Assembly: GCA_050084985.1 (NCBI GenBank)
Contig: JBITNC010000001.1
Coordinates: forward strand, 22,816,001 to 22,880,000
Direction: 5' to 3'
From: Nageia nagi
Lineage: Eukaryota > Pinophyta
Length of the DNA stretch: 64,000 bases
Numbering within the stretch: the first letter of the stretch is position 1; each line of letters begins with the position of its first letter. This document shows positions 1 through 11,104 of the stretch, one piece after another. The position numbers and the translations under genes were made by a program. Under the pieces are notes generated by a model that did no database searches, was not told where the DNA came from, and worked only from the letters and a program-made list of their open reading frames with translations.

Positions 1-1316
1 TTATCTCCATTGACGCTTTGTGTTCTCATTGGTCTGCATAGGTCGGTGTGTATGATTTCCAATGGTCTGCTTGTCTGATATTCTTTCACTTTAAACTTTG
101 CCCGAGTTTGCTTCCCTTTTTTTTTTGGCATGAATCACAAATATCATTTGCTGGTTTGCTGATACTGGGCATATCTCTTACTGCTCTTATGCCATAGCCA
201 ATCATCACTCTCCTTGCCTAGAAGACATGATTCCACTGAAATATCTGATAAGGTGTATAAATTACCACAGGTTCTTATACCAACTGCTACCAGTCTACCA
301 CTATTTGCCCTTCGGATCTCACAGCCATGCTTTTTGAAAATTACATCATGTCCTTTGTCACATATTTGACTGACGCTTAACAAATTATGCTTCAGTCCCA
401 CAACAAATAATACCTCTTCAGATCTGATGTTGCTGTCATTTATTTTGACTGTCCCTTTGCCGATAATCTGTGCGCCATCATTGTTTCCAAATCTAACTGA
501 CCCACCTTCATATTTCTGTAGTCTTTGAAATTTCTTCTTGTCACCTATCATGTGACTTGAGCATCCGCTGTCTAATATCCATGGTGATGGTTTGTTTTGA
601 GCTTTTAATTCTGTTTGAGCAATTAAGGACTCTTTATCCTCTCTGGGTTTCTCCTTTTCTTTCCAGACTTGTTTTACTTTTGTTTCAGCTTTTTGTTTCT
701 TATTATACTTTTCTCCTTCCTGTGGATGACTGCTCTGAAACTGTTTATTCTGTCTTATGGAAGGAAATTGTCTCGATGGAAAGAACCTCATGCCATGATT
801 ATTTCTGTATAATCGGGCAATGTGTCCATATTCATGACAGTTGTAACACTCAACAGGATACTCCATTAGTGGGCCGAATGCATTCCTAGTAACAAAGGTT
901 CTTGGAGTGATATTATACTTACATTCAAAAATTTTATGTCCATACGCATTGCATTTGAAATAGTATCCATTGAAGGGATGGATATATCTATTATGTTGCT
1001 GAGTACTTTTTGGTCCTGCATAGGGTCTTCTTTTGGAATGCATTTGAGTGAAGCCATCATCCTCCAGTTCAGAGCCACCTCCCTTCTTCTTGGTTTCTTT
1101 TATGTTTTCCCTTTTTGTGTCATGGGAAGATTGTCCTTGTTCATATCCTAGACCAGATTTATCAGAAAACATTCTTTGACTGTTGATGATTTCGCTGAGT
1201 TTAGTCGACCTTCCTTCTAGATATTCAAAGAAGCTAATTTTCTTGGTGACTTCCTCTAGTTGCATACGTAGCCCAGTTATTTCTTCTTCGAGCTTACTGC
1301 AATTTTTAACTTTCAC
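1..1316 (-). pseudogene. pol: Protease and start of integrase of copia element A
   Basis: Continuing the Gag frame, this ORF has two more degenerate zinc knuckles (ECYNCHEYGHIARLY has Tyr in place of the last Cys). A retropepsin follows, with the active site WILDSGCSSHM at about residue 247. The pre-integrase segment is damaged: WLWHK is followed at once by material normally about 20 residues further on, in another frame, so there is a short deletion with a frameshift near 180-200. Beyond it, in the shifted frame, the integrase zinc finger (CDSCQ) and the EIIHTDLC segment run to the window edge. Catalytic integrase and reverse transcriptase are not in view. Confidence 0.85.
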
Positions 1317-1322
1317 AAGAAG

Positions 1323-2564
1323 CTATTCCTCCAAACTCTCATTTATCCTCTTAGATTCTTCCACTTCTATTTTTAAGTTTTCTATAATATTACTTGCATC
1401 ATCAAACCTTTTTGAGAGTTTCTTATTTTTCTTTATTTCTTTCTCCAGTTCATTCAATGCTGTTATTAGTTCTTCTTCAAGATCATACTCAATCTCACAG
1501 TCATTTTCTTCATCTGTCTCTTCCTTTTTATGTTTTTGGTCATTTTGATTATCTTTATTCAGTTTCTCTTCAAATGCCATAAATGATGCTCCATTGTATT
1601 CTTTTTCTGATTCATTACTGGAATCATCATCAGTGGAGCCTTCATTTCTAGATATGAAGCTCTGTCTATTTGACCTTCTATTTCGAGCATGAGATTTCAT
1701 TTTGTGGTTTTTCTCAAAATATGATTCTTGATCATCTTTATCAGTTTTTCTATATGGATATTTTGAAATGAAATGACCAATACCACCACAGTTAAAACAT
1801 TGAAATGGCAGCTTACCTTCATATTTACCTTTTCCCCTTTTTAGCTTTCTAACAAACTTTGCTTCTGCTTCATCAGATTGTTCCTCATCGTCAGAATCTA
1901 TTTTGGCTTTGGTACTGTTGTTGGCTTTAAACGCTGCTTCCTTTTCTGAATGCTTTGCTTTTCTGATCCTCATTTCATAAGCAGTCAGCGATCCATGCAT
2001 TTCATCCATGCTGAAAGTTTTCAAATTTTTTGCCTCTTCAATAGCAGACACCTTTGAATCAAAGCGAGATGTGAGAGAACGCAGTACCTTTTTCACGATG
2101 ACATGATCTTCAATTTCTTCCCCAAGACCTCTGATTGCATTAGTAATTTCATTTACTCTCAACATGTATGTTTCGATGGTTTCATCTTCATTCATCTTTA
2201 GAACTTCGAATTGAGCTCTATGAGTTTGGAGTTTTGCTTCCTTGACTTTATCATCTCCTTCGTGAATGCTCTTCAACTTATTCCATATTTCATTTGCAGA
2301 TTTGCATGCCATAACTTTCACCAGTTCACTATCCACAAGACCACACATTAGAGCACTTCTTGCTTTTGCATCATATTCAAATGCCTTTCTTTCTGCTTCA
2401 TCTGATGGACCTGTAGGGGGAGGAGTGTAACCCTTTTTAACAGCATTCCAAGTGCCAAAACCCAAAGCACTGAGATAAGTCTTCATTTGAATTTTCCAGA
2501 AAGCATAATTGTTTCCATCAAAGAGAGGTGCCTTGTTAGATGAGAAACCTTCTCCGCTTGCCAT
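1323..2564 (-). pseudogene. gag: Gag of copia element A
   Basis: The 413-codon ORF has the features of a plant copia Gag: an N-terminal DUF4219-like segment (LFDGNNYAFWKIQMKTYL, residues ~14-31), a UBN2-like helical region (residues ~60-200) and a zinc knuckle near residue 256. The knuckle has lost its last ligand (CFNCGGIGHFISKY, Cys to Tyr). Gag would form the virus-like particle. The C-terminus is acidic and coiled-coil-like. The ORF ends at a TAG at about 1323-1325, but the same frame carries on directly into the ORF at 144-1316, so this stop looks like a CAG-to-TAG change inside one Gag-Pol frame. The start Met lies 49-63 bases after the primer-binding site. Confidence 0.88.
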
Positions 2565-2613
2565 AGTGTCACTACCGGATCTCCTTAGCTGTTATAGCCT
2601 GAGTAGGAACGTG

Positions 2614-2627
2614 TCTCTGATACCAAT
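2614..2627 (-). other. Primer-binding site of element A
   Basis: The minus strand reads ATTGGTATCAGAGA directly after the LTR end. TGGTATCAGAG is the usual plant copia site complementary to the 3' end of initiator tRNA-Met. Confidence 0.88.
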
Positions 2628-2851
2628 TGTTGTTCTTCGAGTGACACTGAGAGGGGGGGTGAATCAGTGTATATAAAAATAATCAATTTAATCTTCTTAA
2701 ATAAAGATAGATTAAAAGTCAAAGAAAAATGAGCAAGCACACCAGTACATCACACAACACCAGATGTAACGAGGTTCACCAGATTGGCTACATCCCCGAA
2801 ATTGACTGCTTAGATACCAATCCAAATCCAACCATTAAAGAAAGCTTACAG

Positions 2852-3175
2852 ATTCACAGCACCAACTGTGAAGGGTAGCACCAACTACCACTTTGAGAAT
2901 AATAGCACCAACTTCTTGGAGCACCAACTCCAGATCTCAAATTCACAGCACCAACTGTGAAGGGTAGCACCCACTACCACTTTGAGCATAGCAGCACCTA
3001 CTGCTTGGAGCACCAACTCCAGCTCTCAAATTCACAGCACCAACTGTGAAGGGTAGCACCCACTACCACTTTGAGCATAGTAGCACCTACTGCTTGGAGC
3101 AGCAACTCCAGCTCTCAAATTCACAACACCAACTGTGAAGGATAGCACCAACCACCACTTATCAAGCACCCACTT
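2852..3175. repeat. 89-bp tandem repeat inside the element A LTR
   Basis: A unit beginning ATTCACAGCACCAACTGTGA recurs at about 2852, 2941, 3030 and 3119, with a few mismatches per copy. The corresponding part of the element I 3' LTR (about 62400-62500) holds a single unit, so the copy number varies between members of the family and explains part of the length difference. Confidence 0.85.
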
Positions 3176-3574
3176 GAGACAACATTAAAAGGGAGTAAGG
3201 AATACAGTTCTAGAAGACCCTCAATGGTCTAGCTCCAATGCTCACTATTTGATCTCTGCACACAGCTCCAAAGTAACACAGAAACAATCACTATACTATG
3301 TGCATATTCGTTTGCTCACTTCACACACTCCGGATACTTCCCTCTTCCACACCGTTACCTGCTCTCACCCACTTCTCTTCTCACCACATCCATACAATTA
3401 CCTGCGTTTGCACACTTCACTTCACGCACATCTCATCACACACTATTGCCTTCACTCCAGCACTTCACTCTACCCACTACGGATACTTCACACTACACAC
3501 AGCGGATTCTTCACACTACACACAGCACTACCTCACTTACACTTCTTTTCTCTCTTTGAGCTATGCAATCACAA

Positions 3575-3712
3575 CTACCACTCTCCTCGAGCTGTGCACT
3601 CATAACTTCCACTCTCCTCGAGCTGTGCACTCATAACTTCCACTCTTCTCAAGCTGTGCACTCACAACTACCACTCTCCTCGAGCTGTGCAATCGTAACT
3701 TCCACTCTATTA
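3575..3712. repeat. 31-bp tandem repeat inside the element A LTR
   Basis: About four and a half copies of a 31-bp unit with the core CTCCTCGAGCTGTGCACTCA. The same part of the element I LTR does not show the array. The overlapping ORFs are repeat artefacts. Confidence 0.8.
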
Positions 3713-4199
3713 CCTCCTCTCTCGCACTTCTCTACACGCACATCTCATCACACACTATTGCCTGCACTCCGGCACTTCACTCTACACTCTACTCTTCGCT
3801 CCCCACTTCACCCACTCTTCTTTCCTCTACAAAGCAGAATCTACAATTCATTCTTTTCATACATTGCTTCTCTTTGAAAATTGTTACACATCAAGAAAAC
3901 CCCAAGAAACTGTTCCTATCATTACACGTTATCAAAAACAAACTGAAAAGGAATCCTTGTTTGTAACTGCTTCTGCACCAAAGGGAGTTCACTATTTGAG
4001 TCTGCAACTGCTATAACTGATGAATGCTCCTATTGCTCAAATAGATTTATTCAGACACGTATAGCTCTTCCTCCACTGATTTCAGAGATTTGACAGTATC
4101 TAATTATCTCTGATAATCTCGGACTCTTTTCTTCTTCATAATGATATTTCTGATAATCTCGGACTCTTTTCTTCTTCATAATGGTATTTCTGATAATTC

Positions 4200-5160
4200 T
4201 GGACTCTTTATTGTATACACCATGATGTCATCATCTCCGGACTCCGGAAGTAGAGTAAAACGCTTCCCGCGTGATGTCATCATCTCCGGACTCTTATCTC
4301 CGCACTTTTATCTCCTCACTTTTGTCTCCACACTTTCATCTCCGGACTTTTGTCTCCACACTTTTATCTCTAGACTTTTATCTCCGGACTTTTGTCTCCG
4401 GACTTTTATCTTCGGACTTTGAAACACCAACTGCTGATGTCATCTTCTCTGAACTCCGGAAGTAGAGTAAAATGCTTCCCGCATGATGTCATCATCTCCG
4501 GACTCTGAAAGAGAGTTCCAATGTATCTACGTGGCCTTTCGGACTTTTCAACACCAATTGCTGATGTCATCATCTCCGGACTCCGGTCTTTAGCAAAACG
4601 CGACTATCTTATCCTCTGTGACATCATCCTTTTAATCCTGAACATTTTACTTCCGGGACATTTACTTTATGGACTCCGGATTTTCAATCTCTCTTTACCG
4701 ATCTCATCTCTGCATTTCGGAATGCTTTATTTGCTGGCTCCGGCTCTTTGATCACTCTTTGCTGACCTCATCATCTCTGGAACCTGGTTCTATTCACAAA
4801 TGCGAACATCGTTCTTCCCGTGATGTCATCTCTTCCCTCAGGAATGTTTTACTCACTGGCGTCGGCTATTTGATCGCTCCTTGCCGACTTCATAGCTTCC
4901 GGTTCCTGGTCTTTACCAAAATCACGTGTTGACAACATGACAATCACTCATCTCCTCCGGAACCCGGTCAAAACCTCCGGAACCCGATCAAAGCCTTGTT
5001 GACAACATGACAATCACTCATATCCTCCGGAACCCGGACTTCTCTACAACTCTCACCTTTTCCAGAACCCGAACTTTTCCACAACTTTGCTTTATCATTT
5101 CATTTCGGAACGTCATCACTTCATTCCGGAAGCCTGCCTATCATTCCGGAAGCCTGCTTA
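4200..5160. repeat. TCCGGA / TGATGTCAT module block in the element A LTR
   Basis: This part of the LTR has repeated blocks in which TGATGTCATC (a TGACGTCA relative) is followed by TCCGGACTCCGG-like motifs and then GCTTTACT...CTGGCTCCGG. The spacing between successive TGATGTCAT motifs in 4560-4930 is roughly 60-125 bp. The block 4270-4420 is a simpler run of TCTCCGGACTTTTA-like units. The same module occurs in the LTRs of element E (see findings). TGACG is the core recognised by plant TGA-type bZIP factors, so an enhancer role is possible but is inference. Confidence 0.6.
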
Positions 5161-5237
5161 TCTGCTCTAAAAAAACTCGCGCGAAGACACAGCCAAAACC
5201 ACGTGTTGACAACAATGACAATCACACTTGCTCAACA

Positions 5238-6214
5238 CAAAGATTCAAAGGAAACCCAGCATGTATTCTCATACTTCTAGCCCTTTCCAAGATAATCCTA
5301 TTCATTCTTTCAGCAACTCCATTTTCCTATGGAGTTTTAGGAACTACCTTAATCCTTCTAATGCCATTGTGTGAACAAAATGAATCAAACTCATTGTTGC
5401 AAAATTCCCCACCATTATTGGACTTAAGACATTTCAACTTAGAATTAGTTTCATTCTCAACCAATGCCTTCCACCTCTTAAATATTTCAAACACATCAGA
5501 TTTCTTTTTAATACAGTATACCCATGTCTTTCTAGTACAATCATCAATAAAAGTGACAAAATAAGATGAGCCCCCAAGTGAGCAAACCTGTGCAGGATCC
5601 CACACATCCGTATGAACAAGCTCTAATTTTTTACTCTTCTTTTCTTTGCCAACTTTAAGAAAACTAACCCTTCTTTGTTTTCCATACACACAATCTTCAC
5701 AGAATCCTAAATCAACCTCTTTTAGATTAGGGAGTGAACCATTAGAGTGTAACATTTTCATGCCTTTCTCACTCATATGTCCAAGCCTATTGTGCCATAG
5801 TGATGCATCATTGCCTATTGAAACAAGATTCAATGAATAATCAAAGACATTTGTGAGCAAATAAAGAGACCCCATCAAATTTCCCTTTGCAAATACCATT
5901 GAACCTTTAGTTACTTTCCAACTACCATCCCCAAATGTCATCACATAACCCTCCTTATCCAATTTACTTGTTGATATAAGATTTCTTTTAAGGTCTGGAA
6001 TATGTCTAGCATCATTAAGAGTCTATTGTGTTCCATTAGGTAATTTCATTGTTATATTGCCAATACCAACAATCTTGCATGGGTGTGCATTACCTAATAA
6101 TACTTGACCAAAGTCACCTTGTGTGTAATTTGAGAAATAGTTCTTATGTGGAGTAGCATGAAATGAAGCACCCGAATCAACAACCCAATAATCACCATTC
6201 TTTTCATGAGACAT
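5238..6214 (-). pseudogene. pol: Protease and integrase (partial) of copia element B
   Basis: The retropepsin has the active site WVVDSGASFHAT (6140-6190) and is followed by an in-frame TAG near 6024. The next ORF (5962-5327) holds the pre-integrase segment SLWHNRLGHMSEKGM, the integrase zinc finger (CEDCVYGKQ) and the catalytic core (VHTDVW, FVTFIDDCTRKTWVY, then SNNGGEF where SDNGGEF is usual). A frame change after KVVPKTP leads into the GVAERMNR segment at 5290-5330. The reading frame then ends at the LTR of element A at 5238. Reverse transcriptase is not in view. Confidence 0.88.
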
Positions 6215-6299
6215 GATTAAAGCATCTTGAATTAATTCACCAACAATATTTGCCTCTTGGTTACTTGTGCTTTCATTATTATTATTACTACTATCACTT

Positions 6300-7056
6300 T
6301 CTTTTCCTTTCCTATTCCAACAATCTTTCTTAATGTGACCCTTTTTACCACAATGTCAACATTCCAATTTAGTGTTACCTTTTGATTTTGACCTTCCTTG
6401 TGATTTGCTTCTTGACTTGTTTCTCCTTCTTTTCCTTGATCTTCCTCTTGTCTCTACTGTGAGAGCAGCATTGGAACTTTCTCCTGTGGACTTTCTCCTC
6501 ATGTCCTCACTTAGAATTGTTCCAACAACTTCATCAAAGACCAAAATCGCATTAGAAGAAGAATTACTAACAGCCATAACAAAGCCATTCCAACTATCTG
6601 GAAGTGAACATAGAATTAATAAAGCTCTTACTTCATCTTCAAATTCTATCTTAACTGAAGTTAACTTATTTGTGATTGTGTTGAATTCATTAACATGGTC
6701 TTGAACTGAACTACCTTCATTCATTTTCATGTTAAACAATTTCTTTATTAAGTATACTTTGTTTGAGGCAGATGGTTTTTCATACATTTTTGCAAGTTTA
6801 TCCATTACTCCTTTAGTAGTTTTTCACCAGAAATATTGAAAGCTACACTAGAACTTAAACAAAGTCTAACAACCCCCAAGGCTTTTCTATCCAACAAGTT
6901 CCAATCTCCATCACTCATAGTAGCCGATTTCTTACTTTTATCTTCTAGAGGTTGATAGAGATCCTTTTGGTAGAGGTAGTCTTCCATTTGCATTTTTAAA
7001 AATTGAAATCCTTGCCCATTAAATCTTTCCACCTTCAACCTCCCTTTTTCTATCAT
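6300..7056 (-). pseudogene. gag: Gag of copia element B
   Basis: Two ORFs (7056-6805 and 6805-6356) together make a Tnt1-like Gag. The N-terminus has FNGQGFQFLKMQMEDYL (residues ~12-28), and the UBN2-like part contains EYL/LIKKLFNMKMNEG and SVQDHVNEFNTI. There is a frame change at 6805. A basic Arg/Lys/Ser linker (RSRKRRRNKSRSKSQGR) precedes the zinc knuckle. In the knuckle the codon after the first Cys reads TGA where Trp (TGG) is usual, giving C-stop-HCGKKGHIKKDC at about 6320-6360. Apart from that stop the knuckle is intact. Confidence 0.85.
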
Positions 7057-7133
7057 AGTGCTCTTCTTGGTTCCAATCTACAAACAAGATTCACCAACAA
7101 AATCCCAACAAAATAATAAGCTCTGATACCAAT

Positions 7134-7755
7134 TGTTAGGATTTAATAATTTCATATAAACAAGAGCATCAATAATTCTCCTACTTCTTGGCAAAAAACC
7201 AACATTCAAGCATATGAAATCAAACAACTATGAACATCAATCACATAATAAGAGACACAAGAGATAACGTGGTTCACCCAATGTAGGCTACATCCATAGA
7301 GAAACTTTCAACCCTTTTGCATAACATTCTTTCAAGTCCTCCAAGCAACAAACCAGCTGCACAACCTTATTACAACCTTCACTTTGGAGCTACAACAAAG
7401 CCTCATTACAATCTCTCTCTCTCAGGCTATCTACATAAGCCACCAAACTACAATTACAAGCAACTCACAACTGCTACTAAAACTACTTACAAACTTCAAT
7501 CTGTATGCCTCAACTCAAGCCTCTTATTTATAAATACAAATAAACCCAACTTAAACCCAAGCTGATCTAGAAGGTCATGAGGTTACCCCCAACCCTTCAG
7601 TAACTCATATCCAGTGTCATGGCTTCTTGGCAACTAAATTTGGTGTCAAATGAGAAAAGAAACGCTCTCTGTTTTGGTCCAACTGGCTGGCCGGTTGGCC
7701 TATTTTGACAGGGTCTGGCCGGTTGTCCAGCTAGCTGTAGTCTCCATTTTCAACA
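7134..7755 (-). repeat. 5' LTR of copia element B, with primer-binding site at 7119-7131
   Basis: On the minus strand the LTR runs from TGTTGAAAATGG to CCTAACA and is followed by TTGGTATCAGAGCT, the initiator tRNA-Met type site. The outer end is set by the abrupt loss of element C's reverse-transcriptase frame at 7756. No second copy is in the window, so the length (622 bp) rests on those two junctions. Confidence 0.78.
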
Positions 7756-9450
7756 TTTGGAAGATCTATCAGCTCCCAAGTATTATTCTTTTCAATGGAT
7801 TTTATTTCTTCATCCATTACTTTAGACTAGTTCTATTCTGTTACTACTTCTTCAAAATGAATTGGATCTCCTATAGATGAAAATAAACTAAACAATGCAT
7901 TAAATCATGATTGTTCTCACCTTGCTGATAGAGTTTAGTTAGGCTTTTATACTTCTATTTCTCAAAGATGTTGTAGAAGACTCACTAGAAGAAGTACTTG
8001 GTGCTTATTGCTCATTTGAAATGGCTTCTCCTAGAGCTACTACCCCTTGCTGATCAGGGTCTTGTTCTATAAGAGTATGAGTAGGAAAAACAATTTTCTT
8101 CATTAAATTGTTCAATTTCTACAATGTTAATAGTGGATTGAATGCTTCCATCCCATGCCTCTTCTTTAGCAAACTTAACATCCTTACTAATGATTACTTT
8201 CATTGAAATAGGATTGTATAAAATGTATGCTTTGGAATGACAATTGAAGCCAGTGAAAATATATTTCTCTAATTTATCATCTAGCTTCTTCCTTATCTTG
8301 TCAAGAATATGTGCATATGCTATATAGCCAAATATCCTCAAGTGAGAAATGTCACAATTCATCTTAGTCCATGCTTCTTTTGGAACTGAGTTCTCCAAGC
8401 TCTTTGTTAGGCATTTGTTAAGAATATGAACAACATATTTCATTGCTGCACCCCAATACTCATTCAATAAGGTTTTTCCTTTGAGCATGCTCCAGCCATC
8501 TCCATGATGGTTCTATTCTTCCTCTTAGCAATTCTATTATGCTAAGGTGTATACCTAGTGGTATGCTACTAGGGAATTCCATTATATTTGTAGAAGTTTT
8601 GGAATTTCTTTGACATGTATTCACCTTCTTTGTCACTCCACAATGTCTTAATGACATAGCCACTTTGCTTCTCCACCATGGCTTTAAACTATGTGAAGTA
8701 CTCAAATGCTTTGTATTTGGTCTTCAACAAGTACACCCAAGTCTTCTGGGTGAAGTCATCAATGAAAGTCAAAAAGTAATTTGCACCATGTAAAGATGGC
8801 AATTGCATATTTCCACATAAATATGAGTGGATAATCTCTAGTGGTTCTTGTGCTCTTATAGTCACACCCATCGGAATGGATATCTATGCTGCTTACCAAG
8901 TATGCAACCTTCACAAATTTTGCTGGACCTCTCAATAGGTAGCAATACAATTACCATACCTTTCTTTTGAAAAGAATTCAAAGAGTCAAAATTCAAATGA
9001 CACATTCTCATGTGCCATAGCTAATTTCAATTGCTTTCTTCTGCTTCTAGAAGTAGGTGCATGGTTGCTTCAAACCATGATTCTTTTCATGTCCAATACT
9101 TAAGGGAAACATTTTATTTCCTATCATGTTGATCTTAGCAATGACTTTCTTGCTAGGACTCTTATCTATGATAGTGTAGACATTTTTATTAAAGTCTATA
9201 GTATATCCATTTTCTACCATTTGTCCTATACTCATCAGATTATGTTTTAGACCTAGAACATAGAACACATCATCTATGAATTTCTTCTCTTCAGTCTTTG
9301 TTATGACATTGATCCTTCCTTTACCTTCAATAGAGACCTTGTTATCATTCCCTAAGGTTACATCTGACTTCACATTCTTATCAAGACTAGCAAATATTTC
9401 AATATTTTCAATCATGTGATTACTATATCATGAATCTAGATACCAAATAT
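7756..9450 (-). pseudogene. pol: Protease, integrase and start of reverse transcriptase of copia element C
   Basis: At about 9410-9450 the retropepsin active site reads WYLDS-stop-YSNHM, with the catalytic Gly codon turned into TGA. The rest of the protease is open to 9047 (VLGLKHNLMSIGQM). Integrase fragments follow: EPLEIIHSYLCG and FLTFIDDFTQKTWVYLL (8690-8870), then sequence around the Asp/Glu core in changing frames. The C-terminal integrase ORF (8488-8054) has EYWGAAMKYVVHILNKC and HLRIFGYIAYAHI. Near 7760-7830 the start of the RVT_2 domain (MDEEIKSIEKNNTWEL) is recognisable and is cut by element B. Confidence 0.8.
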
Positions 9451-10463
9451 TTATCTTATTTTCTATTGCAGATTGCAAGCAATAAACATTTGCTCTATAG
9501 GTTTTTCTTAATTCTCACTTTCTATAGTTTAATTCGCATTGGGCTTCCTACAGTCTCTTTGATTCTTTCTACATTCACTAACATAATGACCAAATTTCTT
9601 ATAGTAATAACATTCAATTTCAAATTTGTCATACCTTTGTTCTTGGGCTTGATCTTGATTCTACCTTAGTCTTTCGTTCTATTGGCTTTGTTGTCTTTGG
9701 CCCCTTCCTCTTGATCTACCTCTTCCGAATTTTTTGCCTTTACCTCTTTAAGACTTTCCTTTGCTTCTTCCTCTTCCAAGATCCATAGTAACTTGTGTCT
9801 TGAAAGCATTCTCTAATGAATCGCTATCACAACTTCTCAACTGATGGTCATGAGAGATCAGTAAGGCTTGCTAACTCATCCATAGAATACTAATCCATAT
9901 TCTTCATTTCTTCAATGACTACAACCAAAGAATCAAATCTAGATGGCACACTCCTTATAATCTTTTCAACCATTCTTCTATCAAAGATATTCTCTCCATT
10001 GGATTTCATCTAATTCACCATACACACAACAAAAGTCATGAAAGTATCCACCATTTGTGACTCCTCCAGTTGCAGAGTCTTAAAATCTTTTCTTAGCAAT
10101 TGTAACTTTGAAATCTTGACCTTTTCCATACCTTGCTAGGTAGTCTCAACTATATCCTAGGCTACTTTTTCCCTTGTGCAAGATTGAATCCTTGGAAATA
10201 TACTTAGCTCTACTCATGAAAGATCAGGTTCAACGCCTTGGCGTTCTTAATCTTGTTCTCCCTAACAAACTTCTTTGTTCATTCATCAATGCATTTTGTG
10301 ATGCTTCATCTACAGGCTTTAGGAAGCCCTTTTCCACCACTTCCCATACATCTTGAGATATGAACATGGTCTTTATTAAGATAGACGAGTATTAATAATA
10401 CTTTCCATCAAATTTTGGTATTTGTGCCATGTTGTTCAATCCACTTGAATTGGTTTCGGCCAT
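9436..10463 (-). pseudogene. gag: Gag of copia element C
   Basis: The minus-strand frame starts MAETNSSGLNNMAQIPKFDGKYY and hits a stop at once where Trp would be expected. It continues through FISQDVWEVVEKGF and further broken UBN2-like sequence. Near 9560-9600 there is a degenerate zinc knuckle (ECYYYKKFGHYVSEC, with Tyr in place of the second Cys). Long open stretches are absent, so this is a decayed copy. Confidence 0.7.
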
Positions 10464-10509
10464 TCTTTTGCAACTGTTGGCTTTTAAACCTTAACTGCTC
10501 TGATACTTC

Positions 10510-11097
10510 TGTTAGAAATTGCTTCTTCTAGTCTATGGCAATGGATTTTCACAATACAGATAGGATTCTCAATACAATAAAAAATTTATGTATAGCCATA
10601 ATACAAATTACTGAGAATGAAATTTTTCTTCCTATTATAATGAGAAGAATACAATTTTCAATACATTAAATTAGGTGTACATAGCTCTCAAATTAAAATT
10701 ACAAAACCTGCTAGACTATCTCATTCTAAAATTACATAGTGTTACTTCTATTTAAAACAACTATGAAGAGCAAATTTGTTGCAAAAATTAATTAACCATG
10801 TCTTCCACTACTCTTTGAATAACTACTCAGGTTTCTCCACTGCTATTACTATTTATCGTGGATGAAGAGTTCCCGCTAATTTCAAATAAATGCACAGCAT
10901 GATGACATGTGAAGAAGAGTTGACGATCTAAATTTAAAAACCGAAGAGTTAATTTAATGATATAAGCAGTTTGTAAAAAAGTTGTAAGTGTCAGGACTTT
11001 TTGCTGGTGATGTCATATGCAGAAGAGAGAAAAGTTTGACATCCTTTGTAAAGCATAATATTTTACGTCTGAATATTTCCTGTTGGGATTACTAACA
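10510..11097 (-). repeat. 5' LTR of copia element C
   Basis: The minus strand runs from TGTTAGTAATCC to TTTCTAACA, with matching TGTTAG/CTAACA termini. The inner edge is next to the degenerate primer-binding site and the outer edge is where homology to the intact proline-rich gene copy begins 8 bp later. No second copy is in the window. Confidence 0.72.
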
Positions 11098-11104
11098 TTT
11101 AACA

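Larger units (their letters stand above)
1..5237 (-). mobile_element. Ty1/copia element A, 5' part (LTR, PBS, gag, protease, start of integrase)
   Basis: Reading leftward on the minus strand, the order is a long 5' LTR, a primer-binding site, gag with zinc knuckles, a retropepsin and the integrase zinc finger, which is the Ty1/copia order. Reverse transcriptase and the 3' LTR lie beyond base 1. The right edge interrupts the integrase reading frame of element B, so A inserted into B; the five bases CAAAG just outside the LTR are the candidate target duplication, but the partner is off the window. The LTR is the same family as those of element I (57561-62714), which carries the pol half that is missing here. 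Confidence 0.9.
2628..5237 (-). repeat. 5' LTR of copia element A (about 2.6 kb)
   Basis: On the minus strand the LTR starts TGTTGAGC and ends GAACAACA next to the primer-binding site, so it has TG...CA ends. The first ~80 bases and many internal blocks match the 3' LTR of element I at 60720-62714, which fixes the boundaries. It holds an 89-bp tandem array, a 31-bp tandem array and a block rich in TCCGGA and TGATGTCAT motifs. Several ORFs of up to 185 codons overlap it but follow the repeats and are not genes. Confidence 0.88.
5238..7755 (-). mobile_element. Ty1/copia element B, 5' part, interrupted by element A
   Basis: Minus strand: LTR (7134-7755), primer-binding site, gag, protease and integrase up to the point where the LTR of element A begins. 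The remainder lies beyond A and off the window. The right-hand end breaks the reverse-transcriptase frame of element C exactly at a TGTTG LTR terminus, so B inserted into C; TTTGG at 7756-7760 is the candidate target duplication. B is an unrelated family to A: its LTR is only about 620 bp and its Gag is different. Confidence 0.85.
7756..11097 (-). mobile_element. Ty1/copia element C, 5' part, interrupted by element B
   Basis: Minus strand: LTR (10510-11097), a degenerate primer-binding site (AGTATCAGAGC at about 10496-10509), gag from 10463, protease, integrase and the start of reverse transcriptase. It ends where the LTR of B begins. It is the oldest looking of the three, with many stops and frame changes. 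Its LTR abuts the proline-rich gene copy 1, so C inserted into that gene; the bases TTTAA at 11098-11102 are the candidate target duplication. Confidence 0.83.

Noticed and set aside
557-1582. Plus-strand ORFs over elements A's gag and pol
   Set aside because: Antisense shadows of a clearly coding minus strand.
2614-2627. tRNA-like match
   Set aside because: It is the reverse-transcription primer site (complement of a tRNA end), not a tRNA gene; no cloverleaf sequence is present here or at the other primer sites.
3249-3877. Overlapping ORFs of 104-118 codons on the plus strand
   Set aside because: They lie in the element A LTR, follow the C/T-rich and tandem-repeat composition, and have His/Ser/Leu low-complexity translations in several frames at once.
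5238-5242. CAAAG as a proven target duplication of element A
   Set aside because: The other copy would be left of base 1, so it can only be called a candidate.
4141-5564. ORFs of 64-185 codons on the plus strand
   Set aside because: They read the LTR module block antisense to the element and run into element B's integrase on the opposite strand.
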